From NCBI RefSeq assembly GCF_033568475.1, contig NC_133122.1, positions 148,876,861-148,940,860 of the forward strand: DNA of 64,000 nt, in the 5' to 3' direction. A program made the position numbers and the translations under genes. Below, one piece after another: positions 11,101 through 23,550 of the stretch (position 1 is the stretch's first letter; every line of letters begins with the position of its first letter). The notes beneath the pieces are model-generated. The model ran no database searches. It was not told the DNA's origin and worked only from the letters and a program-made list of their open reading frames with translations. The stretch comes from Henckelia pumila. Its lineage: Eukaryota; Streptophyta; Magnoliopsida; Lamiales; Gesneriaceae.

Positions 11101-14100
11101 GTACTATGTAGTACGGATACTTATTAATTTTTTTTTGGATGTATTGGATATGGGTATGGATATGATACGCTGTTATGCGTGTCGGATACAGCAACATCCA
11201 TTTGACCAATTGTATACACCTTGGACACTGGAGTGATACGCCTTGGATACGGGAGGAAATACGCATTGGTGGAATTGCAAGAAATTAAAAGGTTTAGGGG
11301 TCAAATGGGAAAAAAAACTGAATTTTGGGGGACTAATAATTTAAAAACAACTGAAAATTAATTGGGCTTCATCTCAACATCATCACTCTCCTCTCCTCAT
11401 CTCGAAGCCGCCCTTATCTCTATTTCCCGCAGGAAGCTCGTCAGTCGCCGCCGCTGCCCAAGCTCCTCAAATACTCAAAATAAACTTCAATTTGATTTAC
11501 CCGGTTACAAATCAAATTCCTTTTCTTTTCTATTCCAAATCACTCTCCTAGTATGCAATGGATATTATGAATGATGAATATAGCTTTCTATCTCTTCGAT
11601 TTTTAATTTTTAGTACTAAAGTTACATACACACACAATATATTTATATATATTTTTAATTTGTAGTAATTGCCGCATTTTGTCTTATATTTTCAAAAGTT
11701 GCAGTATCGCCGTATCCATATCGATACCCGTACCGTATCCAACTATCCATGCAACATAGGTTTTGCAGTGTTTCTGCGCTTAACTCTTAATCCAACTTTG
11801 TCTTGAACATTACCATCTTGTGTTTTGTTACTAAAAAACGTTCACGCTATCTGCTGATGTTATTGCAGGCTGCTCTTGGTGGAGCTGTTGGTAATCTTCA
11901 AAGAATCCGTGCCTTCCTTCGGGTTTGTTTGAGCTATTGCATCATTCAATGAATTATTGAAATAATGCGAAGCTACAAGAGTTGGATATACTCTTTCTTA
12001 GGGTTACTAACAATTTGAGTCAATGTTATTATTTTTGTTCCATAGATCCGTTTACGTGATTATGGAGTGCTTGATTTTGATGCTGATGATTTCCGTCGGC
12101 AGCCTCCAATAGATACCACATGGCAGCAGGTCTGATTCCCCTTTTTTTGTTACTAGTGGTGTATTGGTAATGACTAGTGAAGTTACTCAATCCTCACGTT
12201 GTCTGTGGACTGGCCATTTATGTAATCTTACTCTTATGGTATATGCTGCTGATTTTTTAAGCTACTTTTCGGACTCATTTAGAAGATTGTTTTGGTGATC
12301 TGCTTTTATTATATTCAATTCAATAGTTTAAAACTGTAAACTGCTTATGGTAAACTGTTTAACAGATATACTTCTGCCTGAGAACTGGATACTATGACGA
12401 TGCCAGAGAAGTTGCGCGAACATCTCGTGCTTCGCAGAATTTTGCTCCTATGGTATTAATTGTAAATTGGTTTTTACATAAACTTATTTACTTTTTTATT
12501 TTCTTAGATAGCTCTCTATCTTGATAGCTTGCTGAGTGGATCTCTACAGGAGGCATGGTTTCAGCAGACACTGCATCTGCTGCTACCGAAGAATGTGAGA
12601 AATTATTGCGAATGACTGATAGGGTGGGCCGAGCATCGTATGACAAGAAAAAGTTACTCTTGAATGCCATTATTTCTGGTTCCAGGAGGCTTATCGATCG
12701 ATTACTTAGAGAACTTCCTACAATCTTTAACACTATTGAGGATTTCTTGTGGTTCATGCTATCTGCTGTACAAGACAGCTCTGTTGGTTCCTCTTCTTCG
12801 GCTGTCCTAAGTGATGGATTATCTCCTTACAGTTTGGAAGACTTGCAGTCTTATCTGAATAAGTTTGAGTCTTCATATTATACAAAGAATGGAAAGGATC
12901 CTTTGGTGTATCCATATGTTTTACTTTTGAGCATCCAACTGCTTCCTGCTGTTCACCATTTGTCCAAAGATGCAGGAGATGAAGGATACAGTGTTGATGC
13001 TGTGCATATATCAATCGTGCTGTCAGACTATGGTATACTCTCAGAAAGTTCTGGGTCAGGTCAAAAGTTGGGAGTGATGGATGCTTTTGCTGAGGCATCT
13101 AGTATGATCAGGCAGTATGGGGCTGCCTATTTGGGACATGGTGACTTGGAAACAGCACTGGAATATTATGTCCAAGCTGCTGCTGCTGTCGATGACGGCA
13201 AATTATCGTGGACTGGGAGAGGTAATATGGATCAACAAAGGCAGAGGACCTTGATTTTAAAGCAACTGCTGATGGAGATTTTGTTACATGATGGTGGGAT
13301 TTATCTTTTAATTGGCTCGAGAGGTTCTGGAGAAGAAGGTCAGTTGGGAAGATTTTTTACTGATGCGAAGACCAGACAGCAGTTTCTGCTCGATTCAGCT
13401 GGATTGTGTCTGCAGTCTGGCTTATATGATAAAGTAATCTCTCTTTAAGTTTTCATGCTAAACGAATTTAGTTTGATGCTCGGATCTTTGTGCAACAATT
13501 CTTGAAATTCACATCTAATTAGGTTTTTCTGCCCTACCAGCATGTTCTAATATGAATAAAAATATATTTGTTTATGCCATTAGGATTGTCTGTGAAGCGA
13601 TTCATTCTTGTTTCCACTGTATTTGTGGTACCTCCCCTTGCTTCTCTCACCGTTGATTTATGAAGAAATTCCAACTATATTTCCTTTTTGTTGTAATTCC
13701 TCTTTCTTCTATTTTTGAGCCGATATTTCCCTTTCTAATTATACTGAAGTTTATGCATTTTTACCATCAAATTTCAGGCCATAGAAATTCAGAAGAGAGT
13801 CGGTGCGTTTTCAGCTGCATTGGATACTATAAATAAGTGTCTCTCTGAAGCAATTTGTTCCCTATCACGTGGTAGATTGGATGGTGAAAGTAGGATTACT
13901 GGGTTTATACACTCTGGAAATGAGATATTGGAGACGTTCAAGTATTACCCAGAAATCAGGTTCATCTTAAATTTTACCTTGTCCTATGTGTTGTTGTAAC
14001 TGTTCTTCCATGGTGTGGTGGTTGTCTTACTTGGTAGAAAAAGTGTATTCTATCTCCTTTTTTTTTTAACCTGTCGGTTTGTCCATATGAACATGCTATA

Positions 14101-14879
14101 GAGTATAGTGAAGGTTCTTTCATTATAATGTTGCTAAATTTTTTGAAAATGGTTGAAACTTGAATGCTTGATATTTTGTTTCTAATGCTCAAATATAATA
14201 AGGTGTAGTACATTTTAAATAAAATTATTTCGTGTAGAATGTATGAAAACTTGCAATTTGTTTTAAAGGGTGATGTTGCTCAAGTTGGTGATTAGTGGAT
14301 GCCTCCTAATATATGGCGTCATGTTCTATAAATTTTTCAGTTAAAGTAACCCGAGGCTTATGTGTCTCAATTACCTTGTCAATCCACGTAGATTCACACC
14401 GCGCCTCTCTTCTCCCCAACTGTTCTTTTTTGCAGTCCTCAAGAAAGAGAGAATGTAATGGAGCAGCAAACAGTACTAAGACAACTTGAGGCAATATTAG
14501 CCATCCATAAACTTTCAAGATTGGGAAACCTACTAGATGCCTTAAGGGAGGTAGCAAAGCTCTCATTTCTTCCTTTGGATCCAAGGGCTCCTGATTCAGT
14601 CTCTGATGCTTTCCAGAATTTATCGCCACATGTCCAAGCCTGCGTGCCTGGCCTTCTTAAAGTCGCTTTGCATTGTTTGGACACTGCATCAGATACAGAT
14701 GGTTCGCTACGCTCCTTGAGAGCTAAGGTGAGTTTCACGTTTTGCTTCTGCTTGTTTTCAAAATTTCTGGTTGCTTATTTATGTGTTGTTGATTTATGCA
14801 GATTGCCAACTTTCTTGCTAACAATTTGAATAGAAATTGGCCCCGTGATTTGTACGAAAAGGTTGCTTGTAGCTTGTGA
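8186..14879 (+). CDS. NUP93: Nuclear pore complex protein NUP93
   Basis: This is the plant NUP93 (Nic96 family), a scaffold nucleoporin of the inner ring of the nuclear pore that supports pore assembly and transport. Fifteen exons join in phase: 8186-8287, 8389-8480, 8842-8908, 9713-9772, 9887-9976, 10113-10382, 10614-10709, 10820-10954, 11869-11922, 12046-12129, 12366-12452, 12528-13433, 13778-13959, 14436-14727, 14802-14879. The product is 864 aa, close to the Arabidopsis protein as I recall it. It starts MSSDADMTGWTDLLHSS and ends DLYEKVACSL. Conserved stretches include LNKFESSYYTKNGKDPLVYP, the glycine-rich GSRGSGEEGQLGRFF and KRVGAFSAALDTINKCLSEA, all of the Nic96 fold. All introns are GT-AG. 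The acceptor of intron 2 sits in a 40-bp tandem duplication. Intron 8 (914 bp) holds a repeat-like insert. The next gene downstream is SEN54. Confidence 0.95.
8786..8865 (+). repeat. 40-bp exact tandem duplication across a splice acceptor
   Basis: Two identical 40-bp copies (8786-8825 and 8826-8865) each contain TGCATTTGTAG/GTTATTAGCC, which is the 3' splice site plus the first bases of NUP93 exon 3. Only the second acceptor (exon start 8842) keeps the frame. Use of the first (exon start 8802) runs into an in-frame TAG at 8839-8841. Confidence 0.95.
11140..11750. repeat. Repeat-like insert in NUP93 intron 8
   Basis: The left part (TTGGATATGGGTATGGATATG near 11150) and the right part (CCATATCGATACCCGTACCG near 11715) are inverted relatives of each other, rich in GGATAC/GTATCC. 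They bracket AT-rich sequence inside an unusually long intron. It resembles a degraded foldback transposon, but I cannot define its ends or a target duplication. Confidence 0.35.
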
Positions 14880-16676
14880 ATGTTTTAGTGACTGGCGACG
14901 AGTCTTAGCATGGAAAATCACCTCGCACCGCCAACCACATTGAACTCAAGTGTCGTCTGATGTATCCCTTGTTTATACGAGCTAGGCATGTGTCCCCTGT
15001 AGCCATGCTTGGTGTGTTTTTTCGATATTCCAATTGGGGATGTAGATTGTGTTTGACCGAATTGACCAAAAATAGAAATTGGGCTCCTTGTTTATCTTTT
15101 GTGGGCTTTTGGTTTAATAAAGGATGCATGTGTGTTCAAGCTGTTCATATATGTATTCTTGGGCCTGCCAGTGTTCCAACTTGGGCGGGAACTGAATCAA
15201 AAGATTTCCCCAGTGGATCTGAGATCTGATCCGTTAAAAGAAACACTGCGCATGACATATTTAATTTTTTATTATGTTTTCAATTTCATCTTTATGAACC
15301 GTTGCTTAGATTGAATCTATAAAATCCTTAAAAAAATATTTCTATACTTTGAAAAACTGTACAAACTATTTTCAATTTTTGTGGGTAATATTTGAACAAG
15401 GTTATACGATAATCATCAAATATCCTCGAGGTTATTGATAAAGAGAAAACAAAATGACTTCATGGTTGATGGATTTTGAAAAATTTTATATTATTTATTT
15501 AAATTTTTTACTCTTTGTCAAACTGCATGTAATTATTTTTGAAACTTTATGAACTCTTAATTCATCTACTATGAACAATTTGGATAAACATAATGGACAA
15601 AAAATATATATATATATATATGTATGTATGTGTGTATTATAAAAAAAATAGATTTTGTCGAGTTTTTTGTAGTGTTTTTTGAAAAAAATATATGGTTGGA
15701 GATGGCCCATTTTATTTGAATTCTGCAATATCTCCTTTGATTATGAGTTGTGGTTGGTTGGGTTGTGTCGTCTTGATGTATCTATCTCTAAGGCTGGTTA
15801 TGTTGATAGGATTGTGAAGATATAATTTATTAGGTGATTATTAAACTAATTAGATATGATATAGAGTGTTATGGATAAATAATAATTTGTTTACTATTAT
15901 TGAATACGATTGTGATTAGAATTATGATTAAACAAAAATTCACAATTTTACCCTTTAAATATAATAGAAATGATTAAAAATAAGGGTATATTGAGAGTTT
16001 TCTAACTTTTTTTCCATTTATACAAGCCATATATTATTATCCTTAATGAAATTGAGGATTAAAAATCATGCTCAAATTTAATTATTAACGGGCCCTTGAG
16101 TTTAGGAATTTTTGTAAATTTTTAAGTAAACATGAGATGAATTAGTATTAATAGTCTTATCACATGATAATCATCCCAAGTAAACGCAGCCTAAAAGTCT
16201 TAAGCGATTGTGATTTGTGAAGGTCAATATCAAAAAAATACTATGAAATAAACTTATAAAATATTATATGTTATAAATTTAATTTTATCTTAAAATAATA
16301 ACTTGTAATTTTCATAAACCGAGCTTTAGGACATCCACATCCGTTTTAACGTTAATATTTGTCACATTTCCAAAAACATGAGGTCCACATGCCACATACA
16401 CATTATATTAACATTTTTCACATTCATTTAACATTAACACTCATTAATTATGGTTTCACTATTACACATTCATCTCATTCTTATTTTATGTTAATATTTT
16501 TCAATTTTATTTATAATATTTAAATAGTCCTTTTTTTTAAATCCAAATAATCAGTATTTAAAATAAATAATATTATTAATTTTAAATATATTTATTATTA
16601 AAATCAGATTTATAAATTTTTAAATAAAATAAAATAGATTAAAAAAAAAGAAAAAGAAAGAAGGAGGAGATGAGAT

Positions 16677-16813
16677 CCTAGCATATGGGTAATACCCAAA
16701 TCATGCATCCAACGGTTCGTATTTTTACACATAAGCGTAATTAATTATATATTGTTAACATGACAAATCATGAGACATTAGATCTATCATTGAGATATTA
16801 CTCATATGTTAGG
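16677..16813. mobile_element. Short MITE, 17-bp terminal inverted repeats
   Basis: The left end CCTAGCATATGGGTAAT and the reverse complement of the right end, CCTAACATATGAGTAAT, match at 15 of 17 positions. The segment is 137 bp, has no coding capacity and is AT-rich inside. I do not see a clear target-site duplication, so the superfamily is uncertain. Confidence 0.55.
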
Positions 16814-16985
16814 TTGAAATCAACCGAAAGAAAACTCAAATTCAATTGAGGTGGTCCCATATGGGAGTGGGCACTTCAAGGGCGCGTGCAATAACGCGCT
16901 AAAAGATTTGAGTCGGACGCGTTTTTGCACGCGCAAGTAAGAGTTTTTGAAAAAAAATAAAATTTTCAAAAAACATGCTTTGAAC

Positions 16986-17139
16986 GGGGAAGTTCTTAGC
17001 TGCCCTCCGGGGTAGTACCCGGAGGGCAATCCAACGGTCTGAGCATTGTGCACATCATCATGATGTGATGTGCAGAATGGCCCAGGGGCATTGGATCTGG
17101 CAGACCGGATAGTACCGATTTGTCATCATAGAATTTTCC
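16986..17139. mobile_element. Mutator-like MITE, relative of the 4912 element
   Basis: The ends GGGGAAGTTCT and AGAATTTTCC are inverted relatives and resemble the ends of the 4912-5062 element. The interior contains two perfect hairpins, TGCCCTCCGGG/CCCGGAGGGCA around GTAGTA (17001-17028) and a CATCATGATG-centred one near 17060. An exact 9-bp direct repeat, GCTTTGAAC, flanks it at 16977-16985 and 17140-17148. It is 154 bp long and non-coding. Confidence 0.8.
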
Positions 17140-18485
17140 GCTTTGAACGGCGTTCAAACTTCAAAGAAATGAACGCAGAGACTGAGTTGGCTGTTCTAAC
17201 AAAATTTACATTGGTTGTAATTGGTATTGGGTGTTTTAACTTATTTGTTAAAAAAAAAAAAAAAAACTCAGCTTTTGATGAACTATAAATTTCTAAAATA
17301 ATTGGGTTTGGTAAGACGCTTCTGTTTAACTAATTATTTGCGTACCCTGTCATAGATATTTGTTTCAATTAATCAGCTAATGTAATTACGCTTTAAATTA
17401 AAATAAGTTCCGTCTCATGTTGCTAGCACATGGGTAGCACCCATATTTTTTTTCATTTGAGATGATCTAATTTAAAATAATATCATATCAAATGCTAAAA
17501 ATAATGGACCGTTGGATATCATTTGGACACTATCCCAATGGGGTAGCATAGACAAGACCCTCATAAAGAATCACACGTAAATATTTAAATTTTAGAAAGA
17601 AAAAGAAAAAACAGAAAAAAATTTCGCACGAGTCTGTTGATTGAAAAACTTTTCTTTAATTTTCCGCAAAATAAATACGTTCTCTACAGTTTAAAAGTTA
17701 AGAATATATTATTTCAAAAAAAAAAGTTAAAGAATATGTTTCTATAGGGTGTTTGACAGAGTTTATAAGTTCTTTAAATTTAAATTTGTTTGGTAGATTT
17801 TTTTGTCAAACATCTTATACACTGTCAAAATAAATTTTTTGATAGTTTATAAGTTGTTTTTAAAAAAGTAAGATCATCCCTATTTTTAGAGAATATTTTA
17901 TTTTGATATTTTACTTATCCATATTATTTTTATATATTTTAATAAATTCTCATCATGCCATCTGCTAATTTTTTGCAAATAATTTATCATTTTTTATAAA
18001 TTAAAATTAATTTTTTTAAAAAATATATTTTTTAACATTTATGATAAATTTAAAAATATTTTTTATATATGTTACTATTTTCATTAGTTTCATAGTATTA
18101 TAACTCTTTTTGATAATTTTGACAATAAAATGATCTTATAATATCAAACACATCAACATCTTTAAATTGTTTAAAATAAATTCATCCAAACATCATAACT
18201 TCTTATTTTTAAAATAAAGTCTAACAACTTATGAGCTCTTACATTTTAAAAAATAAATAAACAAAAAACTGTTAGTGTTCATTATTGGTTGATATGATAT
18301 AACTCAAAATGATCTTAATAATTAAAAATATCCATAATTTATAAAAATTATAAAAATAAATTAAATTAAGTAAATCGTATTTAACATAAAAAAATAATAA
18401 TCTCGCTTCCCAAATCAAAACACTCCCACTGTTTGTATTAAAAAAAAAACAAAAAACAAAAAACAAAAAACAAAAAAAGTGCAAC

Positions 18486-19290
18486 TATTCTGTTAAACCG
18501 AATAAAACGATCGAACCCATCTCTTTCGAAAATTCGGTTCAATCAATTCGATAGTTTGGTTTTGAAGTTTTAAAAAATTGATTGATTAATTCGGTCCGAT
18601 TTAGGTTTTGATTTTGATAATTCGGCTAAACACCGATTAAGCATATATATTTAATTAAAAATAATTTGTATATGGGCCATTAGAAACAAAATTAGAGGAA
18701 GCCCAATGTTCATACATGGGCAAAACTTTTGAACTCCAATATAATTTGTAACCTAATTCTGATTTCTGCTATTGTTCTGTTCTCGGCGACTGTGTCTGTG
18801 CGATTTTCGTCTTCTTTAATCGGATTTTCAAGGTAAATACTGTGTGACATTATGTTTGTGCGACTATGTTTTCTTAAGTCTGCATTTTGTATTCGAACCG
18901 CATCGTTTATCGAATGTGTTCAGTGAAATGATCTCCACGTTAATTAGATGATAGAAGTAAAGGCATATTGCTCACTTCTCAGCTGCTAGCTCGCATGTTT
19001 TTTTTTTTTTTTTTACTGTTATCACTTATCAGTATTTTAATTTCGAAAGAAACATTTATTTATTTTGGGATTGCATATTTGCAAAATATAGTAGTTGTTC
19101 TGCTCTAGAGTTTGAGAAATTTTTTTTTTTAATAAAATGTCAAAATTCTCATTGTTCTACTTGAATTTTCGGTTATTTCGGTCACACGATCGAAATAACC
19201 GATTTTAAAATAGGTTCGGTTTAATCGGTTTTTATAGCTAATTCCGTGGATTCGGTTTTTGTAAAATTAATTCGGTTAAATCGGTGCAGA
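18486..19290. mobile_element. Possible hAT-like remnant in the SEN54 5' UTR intron
   Basis: Repeated text such as TTCGGTTCAATCAATTCG and AATTCGGTTAAATCGG occurs in opposite orientation at about 18490-18620 and 19165-19285, as in degraded plant foldback elements. The inferred 5' UTR exon of SEN54 lies within these limits, so the repeats may be two independent fragments and not one element. Confidence 0.25.
18760..18832 (+). other. Inferred SEN54 5' UTR exon
   Basis: A less AT-rich stretch ends at a good donor (TTTTCAAG/GTAAATAC, donor after 18832). The next convincing acceptor is TGTATAG/GAGCTTGG, with the exon starting at 20280, 30 bp before the SEN54 start codon. A long 5' UTR intron of about 1.4 kb follows from this. 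No transcript evidence is available, and the exon's left limit is a guess. Confidence 0.35.
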
Positions 19291-20309
19291 ATAAAACTTC
19301 TCTGGAATTTCAGGGAAAAAAAGAAGGAATTTTTGTGTGTTTTTCTTCATTTTGTTTGTGTTTTTGGGCCTCCCAAGTAAAAGGAGTTAATCCGACTGCC
19401 ATTCTTTTCTCTCATAAAAGGAAAAAGAATCAAACCCCAACCAGTTTGAGGAGAAAACACCGGCCACTTTCTCGCAAATTTGGCCCAAGTTTCGTATTTT
19501 TGTTTCCAAGCAGAACCGATTTAAAGCCTATCAATTGTTCTCTGATTCACGTTGCCTGCCACTAGTTTTAATTTCATGGTTTAGTCGATTAAACTGTTGG
19601 AGATGTTGTTTTGATATCTATAGTTCAGCACAAACCAAAATTTGTGTTAACTTGCTGGAAAAATTGCTTCTTTAGGCTGATTTTTGGGTGTTGTTTGTAT
19701 TCATCTAAACTCATGTTTAAGCAACAGAGTAAGACATTGTATATGATGGATCATGTTTTTTTGGATGATTAAAAATTAGGAGCTAATGAAATTACGGCTG
19801 GATGTTTGAAAGATGCTAATCTTTAAAAAAAAAATTTAAAAATGACATTTTTTTTATTGTGGATCCTGTCCATTCGCTGACTAAATACCATCCATTCCAG
19901 TGAATCAACTGGCATATTTGATTGGGTTGAAATTGTGATTGTGCCCTTACCAGTGGGCTGGGATATTTCAGATCAAGGATAGCGTTTTTGCATCTGTCAG
20001 CGTAATGGAGAACTCTACGTGTTTTCTTTGTTCAACTGTTAATAGTTTAAAATTTTGAATTTCCCTTGAACGTGGAACTAGATAAGAATAAACTTCTATG
20101 CGGAACATGGTCTGTGAATTCCGAAAATGGTTAACCTAACGACATTAAATTTATAGTTGTTTCTGTCGTCACTTCATATTCTGACACTAGTTAGAACCCA
20201 AAGCTCAGAAAATTTGACTTTTGAGCTGAACCAATTGATTTTGGCTTTAAAATAAGTATATTGATGTGTTTATGTATAGGAGCTTGGAATTCCCATTTAA
20301 TTTGGATTG

Positions 20310-22332
20310 ATGGAAGCTCATGACTTGGAGAAGGTGAGTGTTGTTGAAGGAGCATATGACTGTGACAGTGAATCTGAGTCTTTTGTTGAGGACTCGATTG
20401 ATGAAGATGAGCTTTCCTATGGCTCAGGAGATATACCCAAGTTGCAATTTAGGTATCCTCTTTAAAAAAAGTTAATGACCTTGATGAAAAATGTTTTGTT
20501 TGAAAGTTTATATTGGTGGTTTTCTTCTTGATGTTTATGGCAAGGAAAGAGGCATCAAGAGCGTTGTGGATTGATGCGCTGGGAATGGCCGAGGTGGTGG
20601 AGAAAAAGGGTAAGATGTGGACCACAACTGGGATAGTTCGGAGTGGAAAAATGTATTGCTCAATTGAAGAAACTTTGTATGTGATACAACTTACTCTCTA
20701 GTGTTATTTTAATCGTAGCTTTCTTTATTTTGGTGTGTGAGTTTCTTAAATTTCACTTTATCTTCAACCTCATTAGCAATTGAGTTAGAGACTCCCTTCA
20801 TTTTGATCAACCTAGAATAAAATTCCATCAGGCATCAAAACGAATTACCAATTAAATATTTAAACAACTGACATTTTGCGAATAAACTCTCCATACTGCC
20901 AAATGCGCAGAAAGGTGGAATGACTAATTTTTATTGGACAATGAAACTAGAGAATAAATTTGACACCACACCGAATACAGGTTCATTTTTCATTGTTTTG
21001 TAATAGCAAGGGACATCACATCATATACTTGCTACTGCACCAAATTATTTTACTGGTTCCTTTTCCTTGTCATTTGATAGTGAGAAGCACATCATATATT
21101 TGACACCGCACGTGAAATAAATATTTTGTTTAAACTACTTAATATGCTAATTAACTTGAGGAGCAATATTCTAAGACGAAAAAATTGGTTTTGCTATGTT
21201 GGTGTTACGAAAATGTGTTTAAACTCAGGAATAAATGCATTGTCTTAAAGGCAGGACCGTATGATTCTCATTCAAGTTTATTACCAATTTTATATAAAAA
21301 TAATAATTTTGTGGGTTCTTTAAGTTGACTACCTAAGTTTATTTGACGAATGTAATTTATATTGAGTAGATCATCGTAACCGTCTTTATTTTCTACAAAC
21401 CAATGAAAACAAAAATAAATGCAGTTACTTCTTTTATTTTTTATTTTGATAGAAACAATTGACCCTTAGATAGAGATTGCAATTTTCATTATGCTCCATT
21501 ACATTTATCACTTAGATTTTTCTTGTAGGTTTTTGGTTGAAATTGGGGCTTTAGATGTCTTGAATGATAACGATGCTCCTCTTTCTGTAAGTGATCTGTA
21601 TAGAAAGTTAGAAGATGACAGAAGTAGACATGGATGCTCTTGGGAGTTTTTTGAGGTCTATAGGCATCTGAAATATCTTGGTTACATTGTTGGTCGTCAC
21701 GACATTCCTTGGTCTTCAAAGAATTTTAAACCTGATGCTACTGTAGAGGAAGGTTCCAGAGAATTTGACTTGACAAGGGAAAATGGATCAATTAGCAGTT
21801 GTTTCCTTACGGAGAAGGTATCTGCTCTGCAACTCAGCGAAACCAAACCAATGTATGATGTGTATACTCCTAATAGCAAGTTTAAAAAATCTTCTCCTGG
21901 AAGTCCTTGTTTTGTGCTTCACCTCATCAGGTAACTCAAAATCTTGTGTGGTTTTTTTGGGCAAGATTAGCTCCCGTTTCTTTATGCCATTGTTTAAACA
22001 AATTTCTGGTTTGATTCGAAATTTGCTCTTCTGAAAATAATCTCTAGTAGATTGACAATTGTGATATTGTTCAATATATCGGATTTTAAATTATATAATT
22101 CTTGCGAGTGAACTACACTTTTATTGGTAATGGTTCTAGGTTTGTTTCTTGTACGATCCTGACATATTTCTTGATGATATGTTACCCTTGCAGTGGTCGT
22201 CCACCATCAAAACAGGAAATCGAGAACCTTGAGATTCGTTGTGGCAAAAATCCTCTAAAATTTTGTTTTGTCGAACATGGACGGGTCAGTTTCTTGTCAT
22301 TCACCAAAGTCGAGCTCCCTGTCCTGCCATGA
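20310..22332 (+). CDS. SEN54: tRNA-splicing endonuclease subunit SEN54
   Basis: This encodes a structural, non-catalytic subunit of the tRNA-splicing endonuclease, which in other eukaryotes works with SEN2, SEN34 and SEN15 to cut introns from pre-tRNAs. Four coding exons join in phase: 20310-20452, 20545-20676, 21529-21930 and 22194-22332, giving 271 aa. The SEN54 N-terminal domain covers roughly aa 48-110, with the motifs [31 protein letters not shown] and the typical [12 protein letters not shown]. An acidic N-terminus ([15 protein letters not shown]) precedes it. The chosen C-terminus reads [15 protein letters not shown], which looks like a natural family end. An alternative splices at 22284 into 22451-22510 and gives a different short tail; I consider it less likely. 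NUP93 lies just upstream in the same orientation. Confidence 0.85.
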
Positions 22333-23393
22333 CCTTTTTCACGTGGATCCGATGATGGGCGTTTCATGAAATTCATTGGAGTTAATAGTTTTAGTTGATT
22401 CCAATTAATTTGGGAGGAAATTTTGGAGAATATGATTATCATCATTTCAGGTTAATATTGCAATACAGCAAGTACACTTCGAGATGTTCGTTCAGGTATG
22501 CTTCCACGTAAATGCATAGGTGTCTGGTCAAGTGGGAGTAAGTGATATGATTTGGATCTCGTTGGAGCTTGCACGATGACTCTCTCGATGTTCTTGGTAT
22601 TGGTTTAGCTATTGAAGCAGTTTGGAAACTTAATTAGGCTTGGAGCTACTTTGGGATGGATGGTGGGCATATAAAATCATGGTGGATGTGGATTCCTTTA
22701 CTTACTTGCAATCGGTTCATTACTGTCAGGAGACCCGGAGAATGTTCATTCACCTGACCCAAGATATAAAGAAACTGTGTTGTTGTAATTTGGTAGCAGA
22801 TTGGTTAGCAATTGAAGTCCAATGAACTGAATGACAAGTAGTGATACAGACTGTAACACTGTGACAGAAGAATTTACATCAGTTGGAAGTTAATAACTTT
22901 GTGAGTTGAAGCCCCATTTTACTGTTGTACGTCTGATTTGCCAATTCTTTTCATTTGGTGGTCGTTGAAGAATATCTGGTTATTGGGTCTCTCATGTATT
23001 AGTTTTAAAAAAATAATGGTTTATTTGCTAATTATTATTTAAAATTTGCGCCTCTTCCGGTTTATGTTGGCATACGTCGTCACTATATAAATTCTTGGCC
23101 ACCTTTCGCTTGTATGAGATAAATTTTGGATTAATGCAATAGCTTACAAATCACGTTAGCTAAGTTTGTTACAAGTTCTGAGTTAAATGTACGTTTGAAG
23201 AAAGTCTTGATAGGATAATTGAATCATTAATTAGTGGATAATCATGTATTTGGCTCAAATTAGCATCATATGTTTCTTTATATTTCAATTTTTCACACCT
23301 TTACAAATTTTGAATTTTAATTAATTTTATAATGTTTAGAATTTTTTTTTACAAAATAATTCTGTGAATACGAAAGTCGCATGTATGCTTATA

Positions 23394-23550
23394 GTTTTTT
23401 GTGAGACGGTCTCATAAAGACGAGCAATTTTGTTCATATTTACAATTAAAAAAAAATTGTATAGAAAATAATATTTTTTTCATAGATGATCCAAATACGA
23501 GGTTTGTTTTACAAAATTAATTCGCAAGACTATCTCACATAAGTTTTTGT
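23394..23550. mobile_element. MITE of the GAGACGGTCTCA family, copy 1
   Basis: The left end carries TTTTTTGTGAGACGGTCTCA and the right end ACTATCTCACATAAGTTTTT, an inverted pair. The interior has TGTTCATATTTACAATTAAA, then TAATATTTTTTTCATAGATG and ACGAGGTTTGTTTTACAAAA, in the same order as in the copies near 53135 and 63003. It is non-coding and about 157 bp. Confidence 0.65.

Larger units (their letters stand above)
14880..18759. other. NUP93 3' flank and AT-rich intergenic DNA
   Basis: The first few hundred bases after the NUP93 stop are probably its 3' UTR. The rest is AT-rich without coding support. Two MITEs are clear (16677-16813 and 16986-17139), and a further related scrap with GGGTAGCA lies at about 17415-17550. 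The long poly-A tracts and TA repeats here do not belong to any recognisable gene. Confidence 0.65.

Noticed and set aside
12754-13098. 114-aa minus-strand ORF
   Set aside because: It is antisense to the large NUP93 exon 12, whose protein is clearly conserved.
19284-19565. 93-aa plus-strand ORF upstream of SEN54
   Set aside because: It lies within the inferred 5' UTR intron, has no recognisable domain, and its start overlaps repeat text.
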